A stretch of DNA of 64,000 bases from Pseudanabaena sp. ABRG5-3 (lineage in GTDB: Bacteria > Cyanobacteriota > Cyanobacteriia > Pseudanabaenales > Pseudanabaenaceae): NCBI RefSeq assembly GCF_003967015.1, contig NZ_AP017560.1, forward strand, positions 3,470,048 to 3,534,047, in the 5' to 3' direction. Below, piece by piece: positions 8,370 to 16,040 of the stretch; positions within the stretch are counted from its first letter, which is position 1, and each line of letters starts with the position of its first letter. Made by a program: the position numbers and the translations under genes. The notes below the pieces were generated by a model that made no database searches, was not told the DNA's origin, and saw only the letters and a program-made list of their open reading frames with translations.

Positions 8370-8996
8370 CTAAGCTAGCAAAGATTCTATCCATTTGGGG
8401 GGAGCAGGGATGGGATTGCCAAGCCGATCAAGGACAATCCAAGCTACTAGGTGAACTAGTAATTGATAGGCAAAGTTACTAAAGACGATTGCGGCGATCG
8501 CAAAGGTTTGAATTGCGGCAAAATCTGGTTGTTCTAGCGACCCGAAAAGCTGCATCAGCCAATTGAGAAATCCTGTAATTTGCACAATTGAATAGGTCCA
8601 GAGATTCTCGCCTAATAGGATTGAGAGAAATACAAACTGAAAAGCTGTTCCTAAAGAGCTAATTACCGTAGCAATACTGAGAGAACCAGACCAAGGAAAA
8701 TCACGTTTCCATAGATACCCTAAAGTGACCCCCACCAAGCCATGCGGAATAATATATTGAATGCTGCGTGTAGGTCCCATTAGGATCGCTAGCAGTAAGG
8801 CGGTAACGATCATTGCCATCCATGCCGCTCGACCATTCCAGCGTAAATATGCTAAAGCTGTTGGCAAGGGAAATAGCATTCGCAGCAAGGGACCAAGGGG
8901 AAAGTAATAGTTAATTAAAAACAACATGGCGGTAGTACTTGCTAGAAAAGCAGTTTCTACCATAGCGCGGGGATCTTTGGATGGGAATGGAGACAT
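8370..8996 (-). CDS. DUF2232 multi-pass membrane protein
   Basis: A 208-residue protein with about six hydrophobic segments, including the stretch MLFPLPTALAYLRWNGRAAW and the closing helix LLVHLVAWIVLDRLGNPIP. This fits the DUF2232/YybS-like family of integral membrane proteins, which show ECF-transporter-like S-component topology. No ligand can be proposed. It is followed on the same strand, upstream, by lgt across a 63-base gap that holds a palindrome. Confidence 0.7.
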   Translation of the reverse strand: MSPFPSKDPRAMVETAFLASTTAMLFLINYYFPLGPLLRMLFPLPTALAYLRWNGRAAWMAMIVTALLLAILMGPTRSIQYIIPHGLVGVTLGYLWKRDFPWSGSLSIATVISSLGTAFQFVFLSILLGENLWTYSIVQITGFLNWLMQLFGSLEQPDFAAIQTFAIAAIVFSNFAYQLLVHLVAWIVLDRLGNPIPAPPKWIESLLA

Positions 8997-9021
8997 GGGG
9001 ATGGGGTATCAAGATATTTAT

Positions 9022-9054
9022 ATTATTAAGCCCCGCTATGCGGGGCTTAATAAT
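9022..9054. terminator. Hairpin at the 3' end of lgt
   Basis: ATTATTAAGCCCCGC and its exact complement around TAT, six bases past the lgt stop (minus strand). It may act as terminator or attenuator between lgt and the DUF2232 gene. Confidence 0.6.
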
Positions 9055-9059
9055 GAAGG

Positions 9060-9911
9060 TTATGTGTTTTCGGTAGGTAGTTCTTTAGAAATTGTGTCGG
9101 GAAAACGACGACGCAATCCGTATAGCCAAATTAAGCCAAAAATGCCTGCGGCGATCGCACTTAAGCTAATCATTTGGGCAGTACGCAGAGGTCCAATCAT
9201 TAGACTATCGGTGCGTAAACCTTCGATCCAAAATCGACCCAAACTATAGGCGATCGCATAGATCATCGTGATTGTGCCTGTTCGCAGTTTGGGGAAACGC
9301 AAGAAAGTAAAGATCAAAATTGCAAATACACCAACATTCCAAAGGGACTCATAGAGAAATGTGGGATGAAAATAGGACTCGTTGATTAATTCGGGAGGGC
9401 GACGGTTGATCGGAATGAATAATTTCCAAGGTAAATCCGTAGGAGCGCCAAAGGCTTCGGAATTAAAGAAGTTGCCCCAACGCCCGATCGCTTGTCCGAG
9501 GATTACCGCAGGCATGACGATATCTGCCATGAGCCAAGTGGAAATCTGTTGTCTCTTACAAAAAAGAGTTGCCGCGATCGCGCCACCGATGATTGCACCA
9601 TGAATAGCAATTCCACCTTCCCAGATGGCAAATACTTTGTACCAAGGCTGAGTCTGAAAACGCTGCCACTCAAAGAGTACATAGTAAAAACGGGCACAGG
9701 GAATTGCTCCTACGACTAGCCAGATCGCCAGATCACCAACTAATTCAGGATCAACATTGCGTTTTTTTGCAAGGGTTTGCGCCAATACCGTACCTAAAAT
9801 AATTGCCGAAGCAATCAGCAATCCATACCAACGCACAGTAATCGGGCCAAGCTCAAAGGCGATCGGTCCTGGGGAAGTAAATTCAAAAGCAAACGGCAAC
9901 AAATTAATCAC
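9060..9911 (-). CDS. lgt: Prolipoprotein diacylglyceryl transferase
   Basis: Transfers diacylglycerol from phosphatidylglycerol to the lipobox cysteine of prolipoproteins in the inner membrane. The 283 residues show the expected seven or so membrane segments and the Lgt signature [13 protein letters not shown] (143-155), containing the arginine and asparagine needed for activity; the conserved HGAIIGG (104-110) and YESLWN are also present. Start is a GTG (9911) with AGGAAAAA just upstream. Lipoproteins at 55.4 and 58.3 kb would be its substrates in this window. Confidence 0.95.
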   Translation of the reverse strand: MINLLPFAFEFTSPGPIAFELGPITVRWYGLLIASAIILGTVLAQTLAKKRNVDPELVGDLAIWLVVGAIPCARFYYVLFEWQRFQTQPWYKVFAIWEGGIAIHGAIIGGAIAATLFCKRQQISTWLMADIVMPAVILGQAIGRWGNFFNSEAFGAPTDLPWKLFIPINRRPPELINESYFHPTFLYESLWNVGVFAILIFTFLRFPKLRTGTITMIYAIAYSLGRFWIEGLRTDSLMIGPLRTAQMISLSAIAAGIFGLIWLYGLRRRFPDTISKELPTENT

Positions 9912-9991
9912 TTTTTCCTGTTCCTATTTTCTTGCAAAGCCAAAATTACGGAATGTAAAGCGTTATGTAATTCCAAATTATTTATATCCAA

Positions 9992-11173
9992 CTATTTGTA
10001 CCTGATACCTGCTTGCTTGAGGCGATTTAATGCTTCACCTAAGCGATCGCAATCGGCGATTAAACTGATTCTGACATAGCCTTCACCACCTTTACCAAAG
10101 GCACTACCGGGGGTGAAGACAACACCTGTACTTTCTAACACCTTGAGGGCAAAGTCGGCGGAGGTCATGCCCACAGGTACAGGAATCCAGAGATACATCG
10201 TGGCATAGGTTTTAGGAATGTCCCATCCTAGTTCGCCCAGTCCTGCAATTAGGAAATCACGGCGCTCTTTGTAGCGATCGCAGACTGCTTCTAGATATTG
10301 GTCAGGTAGTTGTAGTGCTGTTTCTGCGGCTACTTGAATTGCCGAGAAAATACCGTAATCAAGGTTAGTTTTGAGAGTTCGTAAACCTTGGATGATGTGA
10401 CGATTACCAACGACAAAGCCGACGCGCCAGCCAGCCATATTGTAGGTTTTGGAGAGGGTGTGAAACTCGACCCCAACATCTTTTCCGCCTTCGATTTCTA
10501 GTAAGCTGGTGGGCTGATAGCCATCAAAGGCAAGTTCGGCATAGCAAAGATCATGGACTAGAAGGATCTCATACTTCTTGGCAAAGGCAACCGCTTCTTC
10601 AAAGAATTCTCGTGGCGCGATCGCCCCTGTGGGGTTAGCAGGGTAGTTGAAATACATAACCTTTGCGCGTTGGGCAACCTCTTCAGGAATAGCCGATAGG
10701 TCGATCAACCAATTATTTTCGGCAGTGAGAATCATTTCATAGATTTCGCCACCTGCGAGTAAGGGTCCCCGAAAATGGGCAGGATAGGCAGGGCTAGGCA
10801 CAAGCACCACATCCCCTGGATCGATATAGGCGATCGCTAAATGTCCTAAACCTTCTTTCGAGCCGATTAAAGGTAAGGCTTCCCCCTCAGAGTCAAGTTG
10901 CACATTGTAACGACGTTTGTACCAGTCCGTAATTGCGCGGCGAAAACTAGCAGTGCCTTCAAAGGGGGGATAGCCATGATTTTTGGGATTTTGTAAAGCA
11001 GCGATCGCAGAATCAATCACAGGCTGAGGCGTAGGTCCATCGGGGTTACCCATGCCCAAATCGATCAAATCTAGACCTTGCTCTTTCGCTCGTAACTTCA
11101 ACTCATCTAAGCGGGCAAAAACATATTGAGGGAGTTTTTCTAATCGCTGAGCGGGTTTGAGCCAAGTCTTCAT
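9992..11173 (-). CDS. Class I/II PLP aminotransferase
   Basis: A 393-residue fold-type I aminotransferase, close to the AlaC/LL-diaminopimelate aminotransferase-like group usually annotated as aspartate aminotransferase in cyanobacteria. Visible PLP residues are N180 (NYPANPTG), D208 and Y211 (VHDLCYAEL), the Schiff-base K242 in HTLSKTYNMAGWR and the C-terminal R in GEGYVRISL. Substrate specificity (aspartate, alanine or LL-DAP) cannot be decided from motifs. Monocistronic; about 80 bases separate it from lgt on the same strand. Confidence 0.9.
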   Translation of the reverse strand: MKTWLKPAQRLEKLPQYVFARLDELKLRAKEQGLDLIDLGMGNPDGPTPQPVIDSAIAALQNPKNHGYPPFEGTASFRRAITDWYKRRYNVQLDSEGEALPLIGSKEGLGHLAIAYIDPGDVVLVPSPAYPAHFRGPLLAGGEIYEMILTAENNWLIDLSAIPEEVAQRAKVMYFNYPANPTGAIAPREFFEEAVAFAKKYEILLVHDLCYAELAFDGYQPTSLLEIEGGKDVGVEFHTLSKTYNMAGWRVGFVVGNRHIIQGLRTLKTNLDYGIFSAIQVAAETALQLPDQYLEAVCDRYKERRDFLIAGLGELGWDIPKTYATMYLWIPVPVGMTSADFALKVLESTGVVFTPGSAFGKGGEGYVRISLIADCDRLGEALNRLKQAGIRYK

Positions 11174-11497
11174 TTGTGTTTTGAGAGCGTATAAGGTTTA
11201 ATGTGTTGAGTTAGTCGCTACGCGACCATAACTCAACTGGATTTATTGTAGAAACTCGATCTTAATAGAAATTGTCTCGCAATCGCACTGGTGATTGAGG
11301 CAATTGCACTGGTCAATTTTACCCCATGCTGATTTTATGCTTGAGTTTTTACGCTAAATTGAGACGCTGAATTGAGTTTCATCGCGCTCACCAGCAGAAA
11401 ATGGGTATCACAAGAGCGAACTATTTTTTGTGGGTTAGCGATCGCTATAATTAACCATACTAAAAGCCGAACAAGACGATCAAGCAAGCCTAAATGG

Positions 11498-11540
11498 TCT
11501 GAGGAAGCGCACCCATGCGGGGGTGCGCTTCCTCAGACCC
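11498..11540. repeat. Perfect palindrome
   Basis: GGTCTGAGGAAGCGCACCC and its complement around a short ATGCG centre. No gene ends here, so it is more likely a dispersed repeat than a terminator. Confidence 0.7.
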
Positions 11541-11581
11541 ACAATCTACAAATGATTTGAGACTGATATATAAAGCATGTT

Positions 11582-11689
11582 GATAAGTAGGTAGGCGCAA
11601 TTAAATATAAAACCCCAAAACCTGTGGCGCACGCTGCGCGTGCGCCACAGGTTTTGGATCTGGTTTTTAATTATGCCCAGCTACTTATC
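11582..11689. repeat. Family-1 palindromic element, copy B (most complete)
   Basis: The element begins GATAAGTAG and ends CTACTTATC. Left outer arm: GTAGGCGCAATTAAATATAA; right outer arm: TTTTTAATTATGCCCAGCTA. The inner hairpin is CCAAAACCTGTGGCGCACG and its complement. The whole 108 bp is therefore a nested imperfect palindrome, of the size of a MITE or REP-type element. Confidence 0.75.
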
Positions 11690-11764
11690 TAAACTCGCTC
11701 CAGTCCTGTTTCCAAAAACTCTGTTCACTGTAAAAATAGACAAACCATCTTTTCAAGAAATTTT

Positions 11765-13516
11765 ATGATCGAGCATGATGTCTTAATTATTGGTGGTGGA
11801 CTGGCAGGCTCTAGGGCAGCACTTTCAGTTGCCCAAAACTACCCAAACCTTAGTGTGGGATTAATTTCTAAGGTGCATCCAATCCGATCGCATTCAGTTG
11901 CCGCACAGGGAGGGATCGCCGCCTCACTCAAAAATGTGGACAATGACGACTGGCTCACCCATGCCTTTGATACGATCAAAGGCTCCGATTACCTTGCGGA
12001 TCAGAATGCGGTACAGGTTTTGACCCAATCAGCTCCCGAAGTAATTATTGATTTGGAACATTTAGGAGTTCTCTTTTCGCGTGCGGAAGATGGACGCATT
12101 GCCCAGAGACCTTTTGGTGGACATACCTATAGTCGCGCTTGCTATGCGGCGGACAAGACTGGTCACGCGATTCTCCATGAATTGGTGATGAACTTGCGGC
12201 GATTGGGTGGCACGATTTACCAAGAATGGTATGTAATGGAGTTGATCTATGAAGATGGCGACAATGGAAGAGAAGTAAAGGGAGTTGTTGCCTATAGTTT
12301 GGAAACCTCGGAAGTAGCCGTCTTTCGCGCAAAGGCAGTCTTAATGGCTACAGGTGGCTATGGGCGCGTTTTTAATACTACTTCTAATGATCTTGCTTCA
12401 ACGGGGGATGGGCTCTGTTTGACGGCAAAGATTGGCTTACCCCTGCAAGATATGGAATTTGTACAGTTCCATCCAACGGGCTTATATCCCGTTGGGGTGC
12501 TGATTTCAGAGGCAGTGCGGGGCGAGGGAGCTTACTTAATTAATGATTTAGGCGATCGCTTTATGGCGAATTATCCGATCAGCAAAAATCGCATGGAGCT
12601 TTCTCCCCGTGATATCACCTCGCGCAATATTGCCTGTGAAATCATGGAAGGGCGGGGCATCAATGGGGGCAATTATGTGTATTTAGATGTGCGGCATTTG
12701 GGAAGAGAAAAAATCCTCAGTCGGATTCCCTTTGCGCGCGAGGAAGGTTTGCGGTTAGCGGGAGTGGACTGTATCGATCATCCTCTACCTGTGCGACCTA
12801 CCGCCCATTATTCGATGGGGGGCATTCCTACGAATATTGATTGTCAAGTAATTGGTGTTGATAGTCAGCCGATCGCAGGATTTTTTGCCGCAGGTGAAAC
12901 CGCCTGTGTATCTGTGCATGGCGCAAATCGTCTGGGGGCAAATTCGCTGTTGGAATGTGTAGTTTTTGGTAAACGTGCGGGTGAGAAATTGGGAGCCTAT
13001 GTCAGCGATCGCCCCATGCCCAAACTAGTGTCGCGCCCCTATCTGATCGATGCTAACGCCAAGATCAAACAGATGTTAACGAAACAAGGTAAATCGCGCA
13101 TTGCTGATATTCGCCAACAATTGCAAGACACGATGACCGAGCATTGTGGCATTTTTCGCGATGATCAGCGTTTAAAGGATGGCTTACAGAAATTACAAAC
13201 TATTCGCGATCGCTACGAAAATGATTTGCTCGTTGATGATCACAGCTCGGTTTTTAATGTGGAACTGATGCAGGCGATCGAATTAAAGAGTTTACTTACC
13301 GTCGGCGAAATTATTATGTCGAGCGCGTTATCTCGCCAAGAAAGTCGTGGCGCACATTCTCGCGAAGACTATCCCCAACGCGATGATGTCAATTACCTCA
13401 AACATACCCTTGGTTATTTAGAAGATGGTAAGGTAAAAACCAGCGATCGCCCCGTTGATATGAGCTTACAAACCCTTGATCGTGATCGCTTTACCCCCCA
13501 AGAACGTAAGTATTAA
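11765..13516 (+). CDS. sdhA: Succinate dehydrogenase/fumarate reductase flavoprotein subunit
   Basis: A 583-residue FAD protein of the SdhA/FrdA family, catalysing succinate oxidation (or fumarate reduction) at the membrane. The N-terminal dinucleotide motif is IIGGGLAGSRAAL (8-20), the FAD-linking region is RSHSVAAQGGIAASL with H43 as the predicted covalent FAD ligand, and the substrate loop contains RPTAHYSMGGIPT and GANRLGANSLLE. The C-terminal capping domain ends at a typical place. No sdhB or membrane anchors lie nearby, as is usual in cyanobacteria where the subunits are unlinked. ATG start. Confidence 0.93.
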   Translation: MIEHDVLIIGGGLAGSRAALSVAQNYPNLSVGLISKVHPIRSHSVAAQGGIAASLKNVDNDDWLTHAFDTIKGSDYLADQNAVQVLTQSAPEVIIDLEHLGVLFSRAEDGRIAQRPFGGHTYSRACYAADKTGHAILHELVMNLRRLGGTIYQEWYVMELIYEDGDNGREVKGVVAYSLETSEVAVFRAKAVLMATGGYGRVFNTTSNDLASTGDGLCLTAKIGLPLQDMEFVQFHPTGLYPVGVLISEAVRGEGAYLINDLGDRFMANYPISKNRMELSPRDITSRNIACEIMEGRGINGGNYVYLDVRHLGREKILSRIPFAREEGLRLAGVDCIDHPLPVRPTAHYSMGGIPTNIDCQVIGVDSQPIAGFFAAGETACVSVHGANRLGANSLLECVVFGKRAGEKLGAYVSDRPMPKLVSRPYLIDANAKIKQMLTKQGKSRIADIRQQLQDTMTEHCGIFRDDQRLKDGLQKLQTIRDRYENDLLVDDHSSVFNVELMQAIELKSLLTVGEIIMSSALSRQESRGAHSREDYPQRDDVNYLKHTLGYLEDGKVKTSDRPVDMSLQTLDRDRFTPQERKY

Positions 13517-13871
13517 CCTAACCCAAAAGATTGATAGCGGCGCGAAGCACCACTATCAATCCTCACTCAAGCATTGCTCCAGCCAAATTGCCAAAAAAAG
13601 AGTTAGCTAGCACAAACCAAAACCCCAGAAGATGAGTTGCGGTGCTTTGCGACGCAACTCATCTTCTGGTTTTATGTCCTGAGCAAAACTTACTTCGCTA
13701 TAAAACCTAAATAGGCTGTATTAATGGGCGATGTAAAAATCATAGGAAAATATAAATATAGAATAGATTTTGTGATTTGCGAGTTGTTGCCGATAACTTG
13801 AAAATTACAATCAGCGCTATGCTTTATATAGACTAGAGTTTACTAAATTTCTTTGCGAGTAAAGATTAACT
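13517..13871. other. Gap with a terminator-like palindrome and a family-2 element
   Basis: An imperfect hairpin GATTGATAGC/CTATCAATC at 13528-13562 follows the sdhA stop and may terminate it; the family-2 repeat is at 13609-13684. Nothing coding. Confidence 0.55.
13609..13684. repeat. Family-2 palindromic element, copy B
   Basis: Outer arms GCACAAACCAAAACC and GGTTTTATGTCCTGAGC enclose a perfect hairpin CCAGAAGATGAGTTGCG with its complement. Same architecture as copies at 5648, 24431 and 32350. Confidence 0.65.
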
Positions 13872-14732
13872 GTGGCGATCGACGAATTTGTAAAACTGCT
13901 GGATCAGGGCGTAACTAGTTGGAACAGGTGGCGGGAATCCCATCCTGATATTCGTGGTGTTGATCTTAGCGAAATTCAGTTGGAAGGCATTGACCTATCT
14001 GGTATTGATCTCAGTATGGCGAACCTGCGTGGAGCAAAACTACGGGAGGTGAATTTGTCCTCAGCTAATCTACGGGGAGCCGACTTGAGTATGGCAAATC
14101 TTAGAGGTATAGATTTGAGTAACTCAAATCTTAGCTCATCACATCTCAGTATGATTTGCCTAAGTGAAGCTAATCTCAGTAACGCAAACTTGAGTGGTGC
14201 AGATCTGCGTGGCTCAAACCTGCGTCTGGCTAAGCTCGATCGCGCCGATCTATCAACTGCTAAGCTCAATATGTCGAGCTTAAATGGGGTGAGTATGATT
14301 GGGGCAACTCTGATTGGGGCAAATTTAAGTCGTGCAGAGTTACGTGAAGCAAATTTAGCGGGAACTGATTTTAGTAGGGCAAACTTGAGCGAGGCGGATC
14401 TGTCCCATAGTAATCTCAATGTTGCTGCTCTAGTTGGTACGGATTTAATCGGTGCAACCTTAGTAGATATTGATCTCAGTGAGTCAAATCTTTGTCGGGC
14501 GAATTTGATTGGGGCGAATCTCTATCGGGCAAATCTCTGTGGATGCGATCTCATGGGTGCAGATCTGCGTGGCACAAATTGTAGTGAAGCTTATTTTATT
14601 GGTGCAGATTTAAGTCGGGCTGATCTCAATCGTGCTGAGTTTACTAGCTCTAATCTCAGCAAAACTAATTTTACTGGCGCAAATACTGAAACCACTGATT
14701 TTCAGGATGCGATTTTACCCGACGTTTGGTAA
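13872..14732 (+). CDS. Pentapeptide-repeat protein
   Basis: A 286-residue protein made almost wholly of A(D/N)LxX pentapeptides from about residue 30 to 280, about 48 repeats predicted to form a right-handed quadrilateral beta-helix. A short N-terminal helical cap (DEFVKLLDQGVTSWNRWRE) precedes the coil, a layout common in cyanobacteria. No signal peptide or membrane segment, so it is probably cytosolic. The function of most cyanobacterial members is unknown; a DNA-mimic role as in Qnr/MfpA cannot be assumed. Start is the GTG at 13872. The long antisense open frame is a shadow of the repeats. Confidence 0.9.
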   Translation: MAIDEFVKLLDQGVTSWNRWRESHPDIRGVDLSEIQLEGIDLSGIDLSMANLRGAKLREVNLSSANLRGADLSMANLRGIDLSNSNLSSSHLSMICLSEANLSNANLSGADLRGSNLRLAKLDRADLSTAKLNMSSLNGVSMIGATLIGANLSRAELREANLAGTDFSRANLSEADLSHSNLNVAALVGTDLIGATLVDIDLSESNLCRANLIGANLYRANLCGCDLMGADLRGTNCSEAYFIGADLSRADLNRAEFTSSNLSKTNFTGANTETTDFQDAILPDVW

Positions 14733-14739
14733 GTGCATG

Positions 14740-14775
14740 AATATAGTTGTGGCGCTTTGCGCCACAACTATATTT
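14740..14775. terminator. Bidirectional hairpin terminator
   Basis: AATATAGTTGTGGCGC and its complement, between the convergent pentapeptide-repeat gene and ABC ATPase gene. TTTT follows on the plus strand. Confidence 0.7.
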
Positions 14776-14785
14776 TAGTTTTTGA

Positions 14786-15532
14786 TTAGCAAAACAGTAA
14801 TTCTTCAGAATGATCATAGTTGCTGGGTGCGATCGCGCCGCCATAGGCACTCTGAATATTTTCTGGAGTTAAGACCTGTCGAGGTGTGCCACTGGCGACT
14901 AAATGACGATTGAGTAATAGCAACTGATCGTAGCGATCGAGGGTATTGCCCCATTCATGGCAGCTAATCAATAAGGTTTTGCCCTCTTGTCTTAACTCAT
15001 TGTAGATTTGCCACATTAACGCCTCGGTCTTTTTATCAACGGCTGTCAAAGGCTCATCCAATAACAAAATATCAGCCTGTTGCGCCAAGGCTCGCGCTAA
15101 AAATACCCGTTGCTGCTGCCCCCCTGAAAGATTTTTAATCGGGCGATCGCGTAAATCATCAAGCTCAACTCGCTCTAAGGCGGCTTTGACAATTTCCTGA
15201 GATTGGCGACTTGTCCGACCAAACCAACCACTGTGCATCGTCCGTGACATCATCACCACATTCCATACGGTCACAGGATAGTCCCAATCAATTTGCGATC
15301 TCTGTGGCAGATAGGCGACTTTGTGACGTTGCTGCTTCAGAGGTCGTTCGTGATAAAAAATCTGACCGCTTTGAGCAGGAATCAATTCCAGCATTGCTTT
15401 AAGTAAAGTGCTTTTACCTGCGCCATTAGCCCCAATCAACCCCACTAATGACCCAGAATTAAGGCTAAAGGAAATATTCGATAGTGCGGTCACTTCGCGA
15501 TATTTCACAGACAGGTTTTGCACTTCAAGCAT
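14786..15532 (-). CDS. Metal-type ABC transporter ATP-binding subunit
   Basis: A 248-residue ABC ATPase of the Mn/Zn/Fe chelate (ZnuC/MntA) group. Walker A is GANGAGKS (34-41), the Q-loop follows YLPQRSQIDWDYPVT, the signature is LSGGQQQR (135-142), Walker B is ILLLDEP and the H-loop histidine is H192 in SCHEWG. The phrase PQRSQIDWDYPVTVWNVV is typical of this metal-importer group. No permease or solute-binding protein lies beside it, so partners must be encoded elsewhere. The specific metal is not determined. Confidence 0.85.
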   Translation of the reverse strand: MLEVQNLSVKYREVTALSNISFSLNSGSLVGLIGANGAGKSTLLKAMLELIPAQSGQIFYHERPLKQQRHKVAYLPQRSQIDWDYPVTVWNVVMMSRTMHSGWFGRTSRQSQEIVKAALERVELDDLRDRPIKNLSGGQQQRVFLARALAQQADILLLDEPLTAVDKKTEALMWQIYNELRQEGKTLLISCHEWGNTLDRYDQLLLLNRHLVASGTPRQVLTPENIQSAYGGAIAPSNYDHSEELLFC

Positions 15533-15576
15533 AAATTGCTCAAAAAATGATAATCGTTTTCAAAATTATACCAATA

Positions 15577-15628
15577 AAAAACCCACAAAAAAAGAGGCGC
15601 GTTGCGCCTCTTTTTTTGTGGGTTTTAT
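15577..15628. terminator. Hairpin downstream of the Hlip gene
   Basis: AAAACCCACAAAAAAAGAGG and its complement around GCGCGTTGCGC. It overlaps the 3' end of the Hlip gene (minus strand) and its arms resemble those of family-2 elements. Confidence 0.65.
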
Positions 15629-15939
15629 GAATTTCTAGTCGCTTTGACTGTGTAGTAGCCAAGCAATGTGGCGATGGTGAAACCAGTAAAGAATAGGGCA
15701 AACAAAACGCTGATGCCGCCTGTGATGCCGACTTGAGCGAGAATACCTTTGCCTGTAATCACCTCATTCGCAAAACCAGCGACTAAGCCGATCATTGCCA
15801 TGCGTCCGTTCCAAGTTTCGGCAAAGTTACTGAAACCAAATACGCCTGCCCCTGTAGGATTTACATTAAGACCGACTGGGGTAACTGCTTCGGAAGTATC
15901 GTTATCGCTGATTGGGGTCTTGGTTGGTGTAGATACCAT
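15625..15939 (-). CDS. Hlip-type chlorophyll-binding membrane protein
   Basis: A 104-residue thylakoid protein of the LHC/ELIP/Hlip superfamily. The chlorophyll-binding helix has the ExxNGRxAMIG motif at 41-51 (ETWNGRMAMIG), preceded by the typical FGFSNFAE. Hlips protect photosystem assembly intermediates and quench excess energy. Classical Hlips are 40-70 residues with one helix; this one has a 33-residue N-terminal extension and a second hydrophobic helix (about 74-97), so it has two predicted membrane passes. ATG start. Confidence 0.85.
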   Translation of the reverse strand: MVSTPTKTPISDNDTSEAVTPVGLNVNPTGAGVFGFSNFAETWNGRMAMIGLVAGFANEVITGKGILAQVGITGGISVLFALFFTGFTIATLLGYYTVKATRNS

Positions 15940-16040
15940 GATGAATTGCTTTCCTACAGAAGTTGAGTGAGTGCTAACTTTATATTAATTAACTAAACTT
16001 TACATTTTATGTAAACAAATGTAAATCTACCATCGGAAAT

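Larger units (their letters stand above)
11174..11764. other. Gene-free stretch with two palindromic repeats
   Basis: Between the aminotransferase start and sdhA. It contains a perfect palindrome at 11498-11540 and a full family-1 element at 11582-11689; the promoter of sdhA should lie in 11690-11760 but is not obvious. No coding potential. Confidence 0.6.

Noticed and set aside
11372-11560. 62-codon frame before sdhA
   Set aside because: Ends inside the palindrome at 11498-11540 and shows no protein family features.
13976-14419. 147-codon antisense frame in the pentapeptide-repeat gene
   Set aside because: Regular 15-bp periodicity of the sense gene keeps the antisense strand free of stops; the translation is a mirror of the repeats.
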